Of a DNA stretch of 64,000 nucleotides, positions 35,834 to 44,448 are shown one piece after another. The position numbers and the translations under genes were made by a program. This stretch comes from an uncultured Acidimicrobiales bacterium (GTDB taxonomy: Bacteria; Actinomycetota; Acidimicrobiia; Acidimicrobiales; Bin134). Positions within the stretch are counted from its first letter, which is position 1. Each line of letters opens with the position of its first letter. The stretch is from NCBI GenBank assembly GCA_951813325.1, contig OX638350.1, positions 1,723,029 through 1,787,028 of the forward strand. Direction: 5' to 3'. The notes beneath the pieces were generated by a model. It ran no database searches and had not been told where the DNA came from. It worked only from the letters and a program-made list of their open reading frames with translations.

Positions 35834-35915
35834 TCGGTGCTCGCCCCCGCTGATGGCTTGCCGCAAAACCGCTATGTTCTTTCCCAGCTGAGCTTCTAAG
35901 TAAAAGGCGGACGAC

Positions 35916-37331
35916 ATGGATACGCTTGTTCAAGGCCTGGCCGACGTATACGACGGCATCACCTATGTGATCGCCCGCGGGGCGTACTGGTTCTCAGTAG
36001 TGTTGTGGTGGGCAGCCGCTATCGGAGTGGCGGCCATGCTCATCGACCTGCTTCTTACCCCGTCGCGCCGATTCAAAAACGCCGACCGGGCTGCGCTGCC
36101 TCGTGACGGCATCATCCTGATCTGCCAGATCATGGCCGGTGTGGCCCTCATCGGGGGCGTGGTGCTGTCTTTCCGCGATACCGCGTCGCCATGGCAGCCG
36201 GTGGTCTCGCTGGTGGGCGGGGCGGCGCTTTTGGCCATGCTGATGCTGTACCGGCGCGCCGACGAGGACAAGCAAGCCGCCACGGCGCGCTACGTCTGGC
36301 TTGCCTTGGCGGTCAGCGTCGCGATTGCGGTGCTGCTGGCCGGCATGCGGAATGACGACTCGGCTGTTGCCCAGTTGGCGGAGGGAATGGTGCGCGAGGA
36401 CTCGTCCATTCCCTACATCGGACTGCTGGTGGCGGCGCTGGTGATCGCCCGGGCGTGGTTCACGCTGGCCCGGCCCGAGGTGCACTTCGATCCGTCCAGA
36501 GTGGAGGTCGCCCGAGAGTCCAAAACGGAGAGCCCCCTGGTGGTGGAGGAGCTCGGCATGGTGTACGAGCTGCCCGACGGTGACAGCGTGGAGGCGCTCA
36601 AAGACGTCACCTTCACCCTTGAGCCGGGCCGGCTGCTCACTCTGCTCGGTCCGTCGGGATGCGGCAAGACCACATTGCTCAACATCATCGCCGGCTTTTT
36701 GGCCCCCACCTCGGGCGAGGTCAAGCTGGGCAGCGAGCCCATCACCGGTCCAGGTCAAGATCGGGGCATGGTCTTCCAGCGGGGCGCGCTGTTCGAGTGG
36801 CTGAGCGTGAACGACAACGTCGGCTTCGGCGCCCGCATGAACGGGCGGTCCCGCCCCGCCTCCCGCGAGGCGGTGCAGGATCTGCTGGACATCGTCGGCC
36901 TCCAGGACTTCGGCGACAAGGCGGTGTACGAGCTCTCCGGTGGAATGCAGCAGCGGGTGGCGCTGGCTCGATGCCTGGCCAACGACCCCAAGATCATCTT
37001 GATGGACGAGCCCTTGGGCGCACTGGACGCACTCACCCGGGAGAAGATGCAGAGCCTGGTGCTCAATCTCTGGAACGAAACGGGCAAGACCATCGTTTTG
37101 GTCACCCACAGCGTGGAGGAGGCGCTTTATCTCGGCGACCAACTCTTCGTGATGGCGCCGCGGCCTGGTCGCATCGAACGCACATACGACCTCCCCTTCG
37201 CCCAACAGGCGCTGACGGCCGATGCCCGGGAGCTGAAGACGTCTCAGGAGTTCATCGACACCCGAGAGGAGATTCTCACGATGATCTGGGAGATGGAAGA
37301 ACAGATCATGGGAACGGGAGGAGGCGCCTGA
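35916..37331 (+). CDS. tauB: TauB-like ABC ATPase with an N-terminal membrane domain (471 aa)
   Basis: Energises the importer. Residues from about 210 form a standard nitrate/sulfonate/taurine-type ATPase: Walker A GPSGCGKTT near 245, Q-loop VFQRGALFEW, signature LSGGMQQR near 340, Walker B ILMDEPLGALD and the H-loop VTHSVEEA. Normal TauB/SsuB proteins are about 250-270 residues. Here about 200 extra N-terminal residues contain several hydrophobic spans (SVVLWWAAAIGVAAMLIDLL, a second around IMAGVALIGGVVL, a third around LVGGAALLAMLML, then LALAVSVAIAVLLAG and YIGLLVAALVIARAW). No internal stop or frameshift separates them, so the fusion looks real. Its stop overlaps the permease ATG. Confidence 0.85.
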   Translation: MDTLVQGLADVYDGITYVIARGAYWFSVVLWWAAAIGVAAMLIDLLLTPSRRFKNADRAALPRDGIILICQIMAGVALIGGVVLSFRDTASPWQPVVSLVGGAALLAMLMLYRRADEDKQAATARYVWLALAVSVAIAVLLAGMRNDDSAVAQLAEGMVREDSSIPYIGLLVAALVIARAWFTLARPEVHFDPSRVEVARESKTESPLVVEELGMVYELPDGDSVEALKDVTFTLEPGRLLTLLGPSGCGKTTLLNIIAGFLAPTSGEVKLGSEPITGPGQDRGMVFQRGALFEWLSVNDNVGFGARMNGRSRPASREAVQDLLDIVGLQDFGDKAVYELSGGMQQRVALARCLANDPKIILMDEPLGALDALTREKMQSLVLNLWNETGKTIVLVTHSVEEALYLGDQLFVMAPRPGRIERTYDLPFAQQALTADARELKTSQEFIDTREEILTMIWEMEEQIMGTGGGA

Positions 37332-38395
37332 TGGCCGAGGGTCCGGGCGGGCACGCCCTGAAAGAGAACATAGAAATTCAGAACCGCACTGTGAACTGGC
37401 CCTTCAACTGGCTGTTCCGGGGCAAGACCGGCCAGAGCACCCGCAAGACGGTGACCTTCGGCGACGCCGCCGAGGTGAGCGGTGCGCTGCGCTGGACCAT
37501 TTTCAGCCTGATCTTCATCATGGCGCTGTGGTTCATATCCACCAGGGTCTGGGGACTGCCTCAGGAGTGGTACGACTACGGCGATGAGGTGCAGGCCGGA
37601 CTTGAAGAGGACGAGAGCTACGGCCAGCGCGACCTGTTGCGCGACTGCGATCGAGCAGCCGACAGCCCCGAGGACTTTCCCGGGCTGCCCGCATGCTCCT
37701 ATACCCAGTGGCTCAGCGAATCGACCCTTCCCAGCCCGGACCAGGTGTGGGACGCCGCATGGGATTTCGCCCGCAACGGCTACAGCGGGTTCACGCTGTG
37801 GCAGCACTTGTGGTTGAGCTTCAGCCGTCTGGCCAAGGGGTTGTTCTGGGGGGTGGCCATCGGGGTGCCCATTGGCCTGGCCATGGGCCTGTCCAGCCGC
37901 TGGCGGGGCATCTTCGACCCCATCGTGGAGCTGCTGCGGCCCATCCCGCCGCTGGCGCTGATCCCCCTGTTCATCGTGTGGTTCGGCATCGGCGAGGGGA
38001 GCAAGGTGAACCTGCTCCTGTTCGCCGCGGTATGGATAATGATCATCGCCGCCCGCTCCGGGGTGCTGGCGGTGAACACCACCAAGGTGCACGCCGCCTA
38101 TTCGCTGGGCGCGTCCAAGGCCCAAGTGCTGCGCCATGTGATCTTGCCCAACGCCCTGCCGGAGATCTTCACCGGCCTGCGGGTGGCCATCGGGGTGTGC
38201 TGGGGCACACTGGTGGCGGCCGAGCTGCTGGGGGCCAGCTCCGGGCTCGGCTTCACCATCTTCAAGGCCCGACAGTTCTTCCTGCTCGATCTGATGTTGT
38301 CGGCGGTGATACTCATCAGCATCCTCGGGGTGACCATGGACGTGGCTATGCGCATGGCCGAGAAGCGGTTGATTCCCTGGCGGGGCAAGGGTTGA
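37331..38395 (+). CDS. tauC: TauC-like ABC permease (354 aa)
   Basis: Inner-membrane channel subunit of the taurine/sulfonate/nitrate family. After an N-terminal cytoplasmic segment there is one membrane span (FSLIFIMALWFIS), then about 90 mostly acidic residues with two Cys (RDCDRAAD and PACSY) that should lie outside, then the standard permease core with the EAA-loop sequence AAYSLGASKAQVLRHVILPNALPEI. Usual TauC length is about 250-280, so the outside loop and N-terminal tail are additions. Start ATG 37331 overlaps the ATPase stop (TGATG), which indicates translational coupling. Confidence 0.85.
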   Translation: MAEGPGGHALKENIEIQNRTVNWPFNWLFRGKTGQSTRKTVTFGDAAEVSGALRWTIFSLIFIMALWFISTRVWGLPQEWYDYGDEVQAGLEEDESYGQRDLLRDCDRAADSPEDFPGLPACSYTQWLSESTLPSPDQVWDAAWDFARNGYSGFTLWQHLWLSFSRLAKGLFWGVAIGVPIGLAMGLSSRWRGIFDPIVELLRPIPPLALIPLFIVWFGIGEGSKVNLLLFAAVWIMIIAARSGVLAVNTTKVHAAYSLGASKAQVLRHVILPNALPEIFTGLRVAIGVCWGTLVAAELLGASSGLGFTIFKARQFFLLDLMLSAVILISILGVTMDVAMRMAEKRLIPWRGKG

Positions 38396-39321
38396 CAAGC
38401 CCGGAGCCAGCCGCGGCCCCCATCCCCATCACCGAGCTGTGGCGCGCCCAGGCGCGCGCGTCGCCGATGCGGGTGGTTTTGGCCGACGGCGGCGACGAGC
38501 GCGCCGCGGCCGCAGCCCGGTATCTCGACCGGGAGGGGCTGGCTGTTCCGCTGCTGCTCGACGACCCGGCGGGATCATGCTCGCCGGCGGTGACAGCGCA
38601 GGCCGAGGCCTCGCCCTGGAGCGAGCGCATCGACCTGGCCGACCCGCTGCACGTCGCCGCTTTGATGACCGCGGCCGGCGAGGCCGACGCCTGCGTGGGC
38701 GGCGCCAACCGGCCGAGCGCCGATGTGGTGCGGGCCGCGCTTTTCTGCATTGGCCCGGCGCCGGGCGTCGAGACCATCAGCAGCAGCTTCTTGCTGGTGC
38801 TGCCCGACGGCACCGCCATCACCTACGGCGATTGCGGCGTGGTTCCCGAGCCCGACCCGCAACAGCTCGCCTCCATCGCGATGGCCACCGCGGCCACCCA
38901 CGAGGAGCTGGCCGGCGAGGCGGCCCGGGTGGCCATGCTGTCGTACTCCACCAAGGGCAGCGCCGGCGGTTCCCGGGTGGAGCGGGTCCGCTCGGCCACC
39001 GAGATCGTGCGGGAGCAGATGCCCTTGCTGGCCGTCGACGGCGAGATGCAGTTCGACGCGGCCTGGGATCAGCAGGTGGCTGCGGCCAAGGCGCCCGGCT
39101 CACCGGTGGCCGGCCGAGCCAACGTGTTCGTGTTCCCCGACCTCGACTCGGGCAACATCGCCTACAAGATCACCGAGCGGCTGGGCGGCGCCCGGGCGTA
39201 CGGACCGCTGCTGCAAGGAACCGCCCGGGTGATCCACGACTTGTCGCGGGGCTGCGGCGCCGACGACATCGCCACCGTGGCGGTGATCGCGGCCTGCCAG
39301 GCCGGAAGGGCGCGGGACTGA
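38392..39321 (+). CDS. pta: Phosphate acetyltransferase (309 aa)
   Basis: Converts acetyl phosphate and CoA to acetyl-CoA. The PTA/PTB fold is recognised from VLADGGDERAAAAARYL, YSTKGSAGG, VDGEMQFDAAWD, ANVFVFPDLDSGNIAYK and YGPLLQG. It lacks the extra N-terminal domains of the long Pta type. I favour the TTG at 38392, which overlaps the permease stop; an internal ATG at 38467 (MRVVLADGG) is the alternative. In an operon with xsc its job is evident: Xsc yields acetyl phosphate, and Pta brings the carbon into central metabolism. Confidence 0.85.
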   Translation: MTSPEPAAAPIPITELWRAQARASPMRVVLADGGDERAAAAARYLDREGLAVPLLLDDPAGSCSPAVTAQAEASPWSERIDLADPLHVAALMTAAGEADACVGGANRPSADVVRAALFCIGPAPGVETISSSFLLVLPDGTAITYGDCGVVPEPDPQQLASIAMATAATHEELAGEAARVAMLSYSTKGSAGGSRVERVRSATEIVREQMPLLAVDGEMQFDAAWDQQVAAAKAPGSPVAGRANVFVFPDLDSGNIAYKITERLGGARAYGPLLQGTARVIHDLSRGCGADDIATVAVIAACQAGRARD

Positions 39322-39412
39322 TGTCATCTGACTCTAACAATTCCGCTATAGGTGCTAACTTTCCGGCAGTCTGCTCTTCGGGACTCGGAGCAGCGAGGGA
39401 AGGCATCGGGCC

Positions 39413-40036
39413 ATGACAACGCGATCAGGCGGCACAGGTTCCCCGCGTCTGCCGCTGGACAGCGCCAAGGTGATCGCCACAGCGGCGGAGATCGCCGACA
39501 CCGAGGGGCTCGACCGGCTGACCCTCACCCGGGTGGCCGACGAGCTCAGCGTTCGCCAACCGGCCCTGTACCGCCACATCGGCGGCTACGACGACCTTCT
39601 TCGCAGCCTCAGCCTGCGGGGCCGCGAGATCCTGGCCCAGAAACTGGCCGACGCCGCGATCGGCCTGTCGGGCGACGACTCGGTGGCTGCGGTGGGCCAC
39701 GCCTGGCGCCAGATGGTTCGCGACCACCCCGGCATCTATGCGGCCACCGACCGCTATCCGTGCGCCGGCGACGCCGAGCTCGAGGCCGCGGTGGAGTGGG
39801 TGCTGGCCGTTTTGGGCCAGACCCTGCGGGGCTACGACCTGACCGACGAGGACCGCGTGCATGCGGCCCGGGCCCTGCGCAGCGCATTCCACGGGTTCAG
39901 CCATCTCGAGTCGGGCGACGGCCACCCCCTGCCCCACGACCCCGAGGACACCTTCGAGCATCTGGTGGAGCTGCTGTGCGCGGGAATCCAACGGCTGTCC
40001 CGCAAGCCCGCGCTGAGCACCGAAGGCGCCGAGTGA
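39413..40036 (+). CDS. TetR-family transcriptional regulator (207 aa)
   Basis: An N-terminal helix-turn-helix (LTLTRVADELSVRQPALYRH) is followed by a helical ligand domain resembling the TetR C-terminal WHG type (WRQMVRDHPGIYAATDRYP, RALRSAFHGFSHLESG). It is embedded between pta and the molybdoenzyme genes and overlaps the next gene by GTGA, so it is probably autoregulated with them. About 90 bases precede it, including the AT-rich stretch CTCTAACAATTCCGCTATAG, which could hold its own promoter or operator. A role in sensing taurine, sulfoacetaldehyde or sulfite is inference from position. Confidence 0.85.
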   Translation: MTTRSGGTGSPRLPLDSAKVIATAAEIADTEGLDRLTLTRVADELSVRQPALYRHIGGYDDLLRSLSLRGREILAQKLADAAIGLSGDDSVAAVGHAWRQMVRDHPGIYAATDRYPCAGDAELEAAVEWVLAVLGQTLRGYDLTDEDRVHAARALRSAFHGFSHLESGDGHPLPHDPEDTFEHLVELLCAGIQRLSRKPALSTEGAE

Positions 40037-41547
40037 CCCGGCTCGGGTTCCTGCTCGACAGCGAGAGCTGCATCGGGTGCCACGCGTGCACGGTGGCCTG
40101 CAAGAGCGAGCACGATGTGCCCCTCGGGGTGAACCGCACCTGGGTGAAGTACATCGAGACCGGCGCGTTCCCCGACACCGGCCGCCATTTCTCGGTTATG
40201 CGGTGCAACCACTGCGACGACGCCCCCTGCATTTCCATCTGCCCCACCAACGCCCTGTTCCGGGCGGACAACGGGGTGGTCGACTTCGACGACGCCAACT
40301 GCATCGGGTGCAAGGGGTGCATGAACGCCTGTCCCTACGACGCCATCTACATCAACCCGGTCACCAACACGGCCAACAAGTGCAACTTCTGCAACCACCG
40401 CATCGACCAGGGCCTGGAGCCGAGCTGCGTGGTGGTGTGCCCCACCCACGCCATCAAGGTGGCCGACCTCGACGACCCCGCCGATGCCACCACCCAGATG
40501 ATCGCGGCCACCGAAACCATGGTGCGGGCGCCCCAGAAGAAGACGCAGCCCAAAGTGCACTATCGGGGCGCGGAGACCGCGGCGCTCGATCCTCTGCGCA
40601 CAGCTATCGCCGAAGACGGGATGATCTGGGCCGACACCACGGCCCATCACCCCACCGTGGAACCTGACAGCGACGGGGTGGAGGGCCGCACCGCCTACAC
40701 CACGGCCCACGAAATGACTTGGAAGGCGAAGGTGTCAAGCTACCTGGTCACCAAGGCGGTGGCTGCGGGCATCATGGCGATGGCTGCGTTGCTGGTGCTG
40801 CTCGGACACGGCGGCGAGCAGGCTGTGGTGGGGGTGGCGCCACCGGTGGTGGCAGGGGTGTTCCTGGCAGCCACCGGCGTGTTGTTGGTGGGGGACCTGC
40901 GCAAGCCGGTTCGGTTCTACTACCTCATCACTCGGCCCAACCCCCGGTCTTGGCTGGTCAAGGGCGCCGTCGTCCTCGGGGCTTTCGCCGCGGTGTGCGC
41001 GGCGTGGTTCGTGGCCAGCGTGGTCGAGTCGGGCGCAGCGCTGAAGGTGCTGGCCGGGCCGGCTGCGCTGCTGGCCGCGGCCACTGCGGGCTACACCGCT
41101 TTCTTGTTCGCCCAGTGCAAGGGACGCAGCCTGTGGCTCACCCCCTTGCTGCTGCCCACGTTGCTGGCCCAGGCGGTGGTCGCGGGCGGGGCCGGATACG
41201 CGGTCATGGAGCTCGCCGTGGGCGGACCCGACCCCCAAGCGGTACGGTGGGTGCTGCTGGCCGGGGTACTGGCCACTTCAGGACTCGTCGCAGCCGAGCT
41301 CTTGTCGCGGGGGACACCCGACGTCGAGGCGGCGGTAGCGGTCATGACCAAGGGTCGATACGCCCGGCAGTTCTGGATCGGCGGGGTGGCGCTGGGGCTG
41401 GTTATTCCTGCGGTTCTGGTAATCGTCGGTCTCGCCGCCGATGCCGGATCGTGGCCAGCGGCGGTGGCCGGGATCGCTGCGGTGGGCGGCATGTGGTTCT
41501 ACGAGGACAGCTTCGTGCGGGCGGGCCAGTCCGTCCCGCTGTCATAG
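40033..41547 (+). CDS. Fused 4x[4Fe-4S] electron-transfer and NrfD/DmsC-type membrane subunit, SoeBC-like (504 aa)
   Basis: Residues 1 to about 200 form a DmsB-type ferredoxin subunit with four cysteine groups: CIGCHACTVAC, CNHCDDAPCISICP, CIGCKGCMNACP and CNFCNHRIDQGLEPSC. After a linker (about 200-235) come eight predicted membrane spans, beginning KAVAAGIMAMAALLVLLG and ending near AAVGGMWFYEDSF, the number known for DmsC/NrfD proteins, with the NrfD-like GDLRKPVRFYYLITRPNPRSW. These are normally two separate genes. The GTG start overlaps the TetR stop. Together with the catalytic subunit downstream it should pass electrons between the molybdenum centre and membrane quinone. Confidence 0.85.
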   Translation: MTRLGFLLDSESCIGCHACTVACKSEHDVPLGVNRTWVKYIETGAFPDTGRHFSVMRCNHCDDAPCISICPTNALFRADNGVVDFDDANCIGCKGCMNACPYDAIYINPVTNTANKCNFCNHRIDQGLEPSCVVVCPTHAIKVADLDDPADATTQMIAATETMVRAPQKKTQPKVHYRGAETAALDPLRTAIAEDGMIWADTTAHHPTVEPDSDGVEGRTAYTTAHEMTWKAKVSSYLVTKAVAAGIMAMAALLVLLGHGGEQAVVGVAPPVVAGVFLAATGVLLVGDLRKPVRFYYLITRPNPRSWLVKGAVVLGAFAAVCAAWFVASVVESGAALKVLAGPAALLAAATAGYTAFLFAQCKGRSLWLTPLLLPTLLAQAVVAGGAGYAVMELAVGGPDPQAVRWVLLAGVLATSGLVAAELLSRGTPDVEAAVAVMTKGRYARQFWIGGVALGLVIPAVLVIVGLAADAGSWPAAVAGIAAVGGMWFYEDSFVRAGQSVPLS

Positions 41548-41572
41548 GGCAGGCCTGAAGCGAGATCGCACC

Positions 41573-44386
41573 ATGACTGAGCTGCACAGCTACCCCCCGC
41601 ACGAGACCTGGCACGACGTGGTGTCGCTCGACGCCAAAGCCTGGCCCCGCCGGGAGGAGCACCACCACACCCTGGTGCCCACCACCTGTTTCAACTGCGA
41701 GGCCGCCTGCGGTCTGGTGTGCCATGTGAACCACGCCACCGGGCGCATCGACCGCATCGAGGGCAACCCGCTGCACCCGGCCAGCCGGGGCCGCAACTGC
41801 GCCAAGGGTCCGGCCACGCTCAACCAGATCGACGACCATGAGCGCATCTTGCACCCGCTCAAGCGGGCCGGCGAGCGGGGCTCGGGGCGCTGGGAGCAAG
41901 TGAGCTGGGACGACGCCCTCGATGACATCGGCAGCCGCATCCGCGCCGCCATCGCCGAAGACCGCCACAACGAGGTCATGTACCACGTGGGCCGCCCCGG
42001 CGAGGACGGCTTCGCCGAGCGGATGCTCCAGTGCTGGGGGATCGACGGCCACAACAGCCACACCAACGTGTGCAGCTCCAATGCCCGCATCGGCTACCAG
42101 AGCTGGATGGGCCACGACCGCCCCTCGGCAGATTTCGCCAACGCCGAGGTGATCTTCCTCATCTCGTCGCACTTGGAGGCCGGCCACTACTTCAACCCCC
42201 ACGCCCAGCGGATCATCGAGGCCCAGGGCAAGGGGGCGACCGTGATCTGCGTGGATCCCCGGCTGTCCAACACCGGCTCGAAGGCCGACTACTGGCTGGC
42301 GGCCTGGCCGGGCACCGAGCCCTTCCTGCTTTTGGCCATCGCCCGGCTGCTGGTGCTCAACGGCACCTGGGAGCGCGACTTCGTGCGGCGCTGGACCAAC
42401 TGGGAGGTGTACCTGCGCGAGCGCCACCCCCACCGGCCGGTGGCGTTCGACTCGGTGGGCCCCGCCCTGCTCGACGACTACGCGGCCTACACGCCCGAGG
42501 AGGCCGAACGGGTCTGCGGCGTGTCCGCCGCCCAGATCATCGAGATCGCCCAGATCATCGGGGCCCATCCGACCAAATTCGCGTCCCACAACTGGCGGGC
42601 CGCGGGCGCCGGCAACAGGGGCGGCTGGCAGACGGCCCGGTGCCTGTTCTTCCTCAACGTGCTCACCGCCTCGGTGGGCACCGTGGGGGGCACCACCGGC
42701 AACGGCTGGAACAAGTACAAGGCGCCCCACCCGCCGGGCGCTCCGCCCTTCGACCAGTGGAACGAGCTCAGCTGGCCCCGGGAGTACCCGCTGGCCCACC
42801 ACGAGATGTCGATTCTGCTGCCCCACTTCCTGGCCGAGGGCCGGGGCCGCCTCGAGGTGTACTTCAGCCGGGTGTACAACCCGGTGTGGACCAACCCCGA
42901 CGGATTCAGCTGGCTGGAGGCCCTGAAAGACCCAAACAAGGTGGGCTGCCATGTGGCCCTCACCCCGACGTGGTCGGAGACGGCTGTGTTCGCCGACTAC
43001 GTGCTGCCCATGGGGGTGGGCGCCGAGCGCCACGATGTGGCCAGCTTCGAGACCCACGCCGGGCGCTGGATCGGCTTTCGCCAGCCGGTGCTGCGCCGCT
43101 ACGCCGAGATCCGGGGCGACGCGGTGACCCGCGAGTCGCGCACCCACGAGTTCAACCCGGGCGAGGTGTGGGAGGAGAACGAGTTCTGGATCGAGCTGTC
43201 GTGGCGCATCGACCCCGACGGCGCCATGGGCATCCGCCGCTGGTTCGAGAGCCCGGCGCGGCCCGGCACGCCGATGGGCGTGGACGAGTACTACAGCGCC
43301 ATGTTCGCAGCGGTGCCCGGCCTGGCCGACGACGCCGAAGCAGCGGACCAGACCCCGCTGGAGTTCATGCGCGACCGGGGCGCCTATGCGCTCGACGGCG
43401 ACATGTACCTGCCCTATGAGCGAGAGGTCGGCCCGGCCGAGCTGGGCGACTGCCTGGTTGACGGCTCCGGTGTCTTCCGCCGCTCCGGCACACCCGGCAC
43501 GTGGTCGGGCTCTTCGGAGGATCTGGCCGGCATGGAACTGCCCGGCCTCGGGGACGGCTCGCCGGCGGTGCAGGTGGACGGGACCCCACGGGAGGGCTTC
43601 CCGACTCCGTCGCGCAAGCTGGAGCTGTACTCCGAGACGCTGGCCGACTGGGGCTGGCCCGAGTACGCCACGCCGATGTGGATTCCGTCCCATGTGCATT
43701 GGGAGGATCTCGACCTCTCCGGCAACGAGCGCATCTTGCTGCCGACGTTTCGCATCCCCACGCTGGTCCACACCCGCTCGGCCAACAGCAAATGGCTGTC
43801 GGAGCTCAGCCACCGCCACCCCCTGTGGATCCACCCCTCCGACGCCGAGGCTCTGGGCATCGACGTGAACGGCCTGGTGAGGATCACCACCCGGATCGGC
43901 CACTTCGTTATCGGCGCATGGCGCACCGAGGGCATCCGCCCCGGGGTAGTGGCGGCCTCGCATCACATGGGCCGCTGGCGCCTCGATTCCGAGAACGGAG
44001 GATCGTGGGCCGGCGGCGACGCCGACATCACCAACGAGGGCACGTTGTGGCGGCTCAAACGACGAGGCCGTCCGCACCGCCACACCAGCGCCGACCCTGA
44101 CACCGAGCGCATCTGGTGGAGCGACACCGGCGTCCACCAGAACCTGACCTTCAGCGTGCAGCCCGACCCGGTTTCGGGAATGCAGTGCTGGCATCAGCGG
44201 GTGAGGGTGGCGCCCGCCCAACCCGGCGACTCCTACGGCGACGTGGTGGTGGACACCGCCGAGGCCCGCAAGGCCTACCAGGAGTGGCTGGCCATGGCCC
44301 GCCCGGCGCCCGGCCCCGGCGGCCTGCGGCGGCCCCTGTGGTACTCCCGACCGCTCAAGCCCAATCCCGCTGCTTATGCACTCTGA
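41573..44386 (+). CDS. Molybdopterin oxidoreductase catalytic subunit, SoeA-like (937 aa)
   Basis: DMSO-reductase-superfamily enzyme binding a bis-MGD molybdenum cofactor and one [4Fe-4S] cluster. The cluster motif is Cys39-x2-Cys42-x3-Cys46 and Cys76 (CFNCEAAC...NCAKG). The probable Mo ligand is Cys167 in NVCSSNARIG, as in the polysulfide/thiosulfate reductase and nitrate reductase branches. The C-terminal cofactor domain is present (SELSHRHPLWIHPSDAEALG). No Tat signal precedes the cluster, so the subunit should be cytoplasmic, as known for SoeABC and unlike DmsA or PsrA. In an operon releasing sulfite through Xsc, sulfite oxidation to sulfate is the best reading. Other sulfur-oxyanion activities cannot be excluded. 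Confidence 0.75.
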   Translation: MTELHSYPPHETWHDVVSLDAKAWPRREEHHHTLVPTTCFNCEAACGLVCHVNHATGRIDRIEGNPLHPASRGRNCAKGPATLNQIDDHERILHPLKRAGERGSGRWEQVSWDDALDDIGSRIRAAIAEDRHNEVMYHVGRPGEDGFAERMLQCWGIDGHNSHTNVCSSNARIGYQSWMGHDRPSADFANAEVIFLISSHLEAGHYFNPHAQRIIEAQGKGATVICVDPRLSNTGSKADYWLAAWPGTEPFLLLAIARLLVLNGTWERDFVRRWTNWEVYLRERHPHRPVAFDSVGPALLDDYAAYTPEEAERVCGVSAAQIIEIAQIIGAHPTKFASHNWRAAGAGNRGGWQTARCLFFLNVLTASVGTVGGTTGNGWNKYKAPHPPGAPPFDQWNELSWPREYPLAHHEMSILLPHFLAEGRGRLEVYFSRVYNPVWTNPDGFSWLEALKDPNKVGCHVALTPTWSETAVFADYVLPMGVGAERHDVASFETHAGRWIGFRQPVLRRYAEIRGDAVTRESRTHEFNPGEVWEENEFWIELSWRIDPDGAMGIRRWFESPARPGTPMGVDEYYSAMFAAVPGLADDAEAADQTPLEFMRDRGAYALDGDMYLPYEREVGPAELGDCLVDGSGVFRRSGTPGTWSGSSEDLAGMELPGLGDGSPAVQVDGTPREGFPTPSRKLELYSETLADWGWPEYATPMWIPSHVHWEDLDLSGNERILLPTFRIPTLVHTRSANSKWLSELSHRHPLWIHPSDAEALGIDVNGLVRITTRIGHFVIGAWRTEGIRPGVVAASHHMGRWRLDSENGGSWAGGDADITNEGTLWRLKRRGRPHRHTSADPDTERIWWSDTGVHQNLTFSVQPDPVSGMQCWHQRVRVAPAQPGDSYGDVVVDTAEARKAYQEWLAMARPAPGPGGLRRPLWYSRPLKPNPAAYAL

Positions 44387-44448
44387 TCTGCCCCTTGCAC
44401 CCGGATTCTCAGTCGACAGAGGATTCCCTTACACGAAAGGAACGAGAC

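Noticed and set aside
41402..44221. 939-codon minus-strand frame
   Set aside because: Antisense of the molybdoenzyme gene, whose cofactor motifs are on the plus strand.
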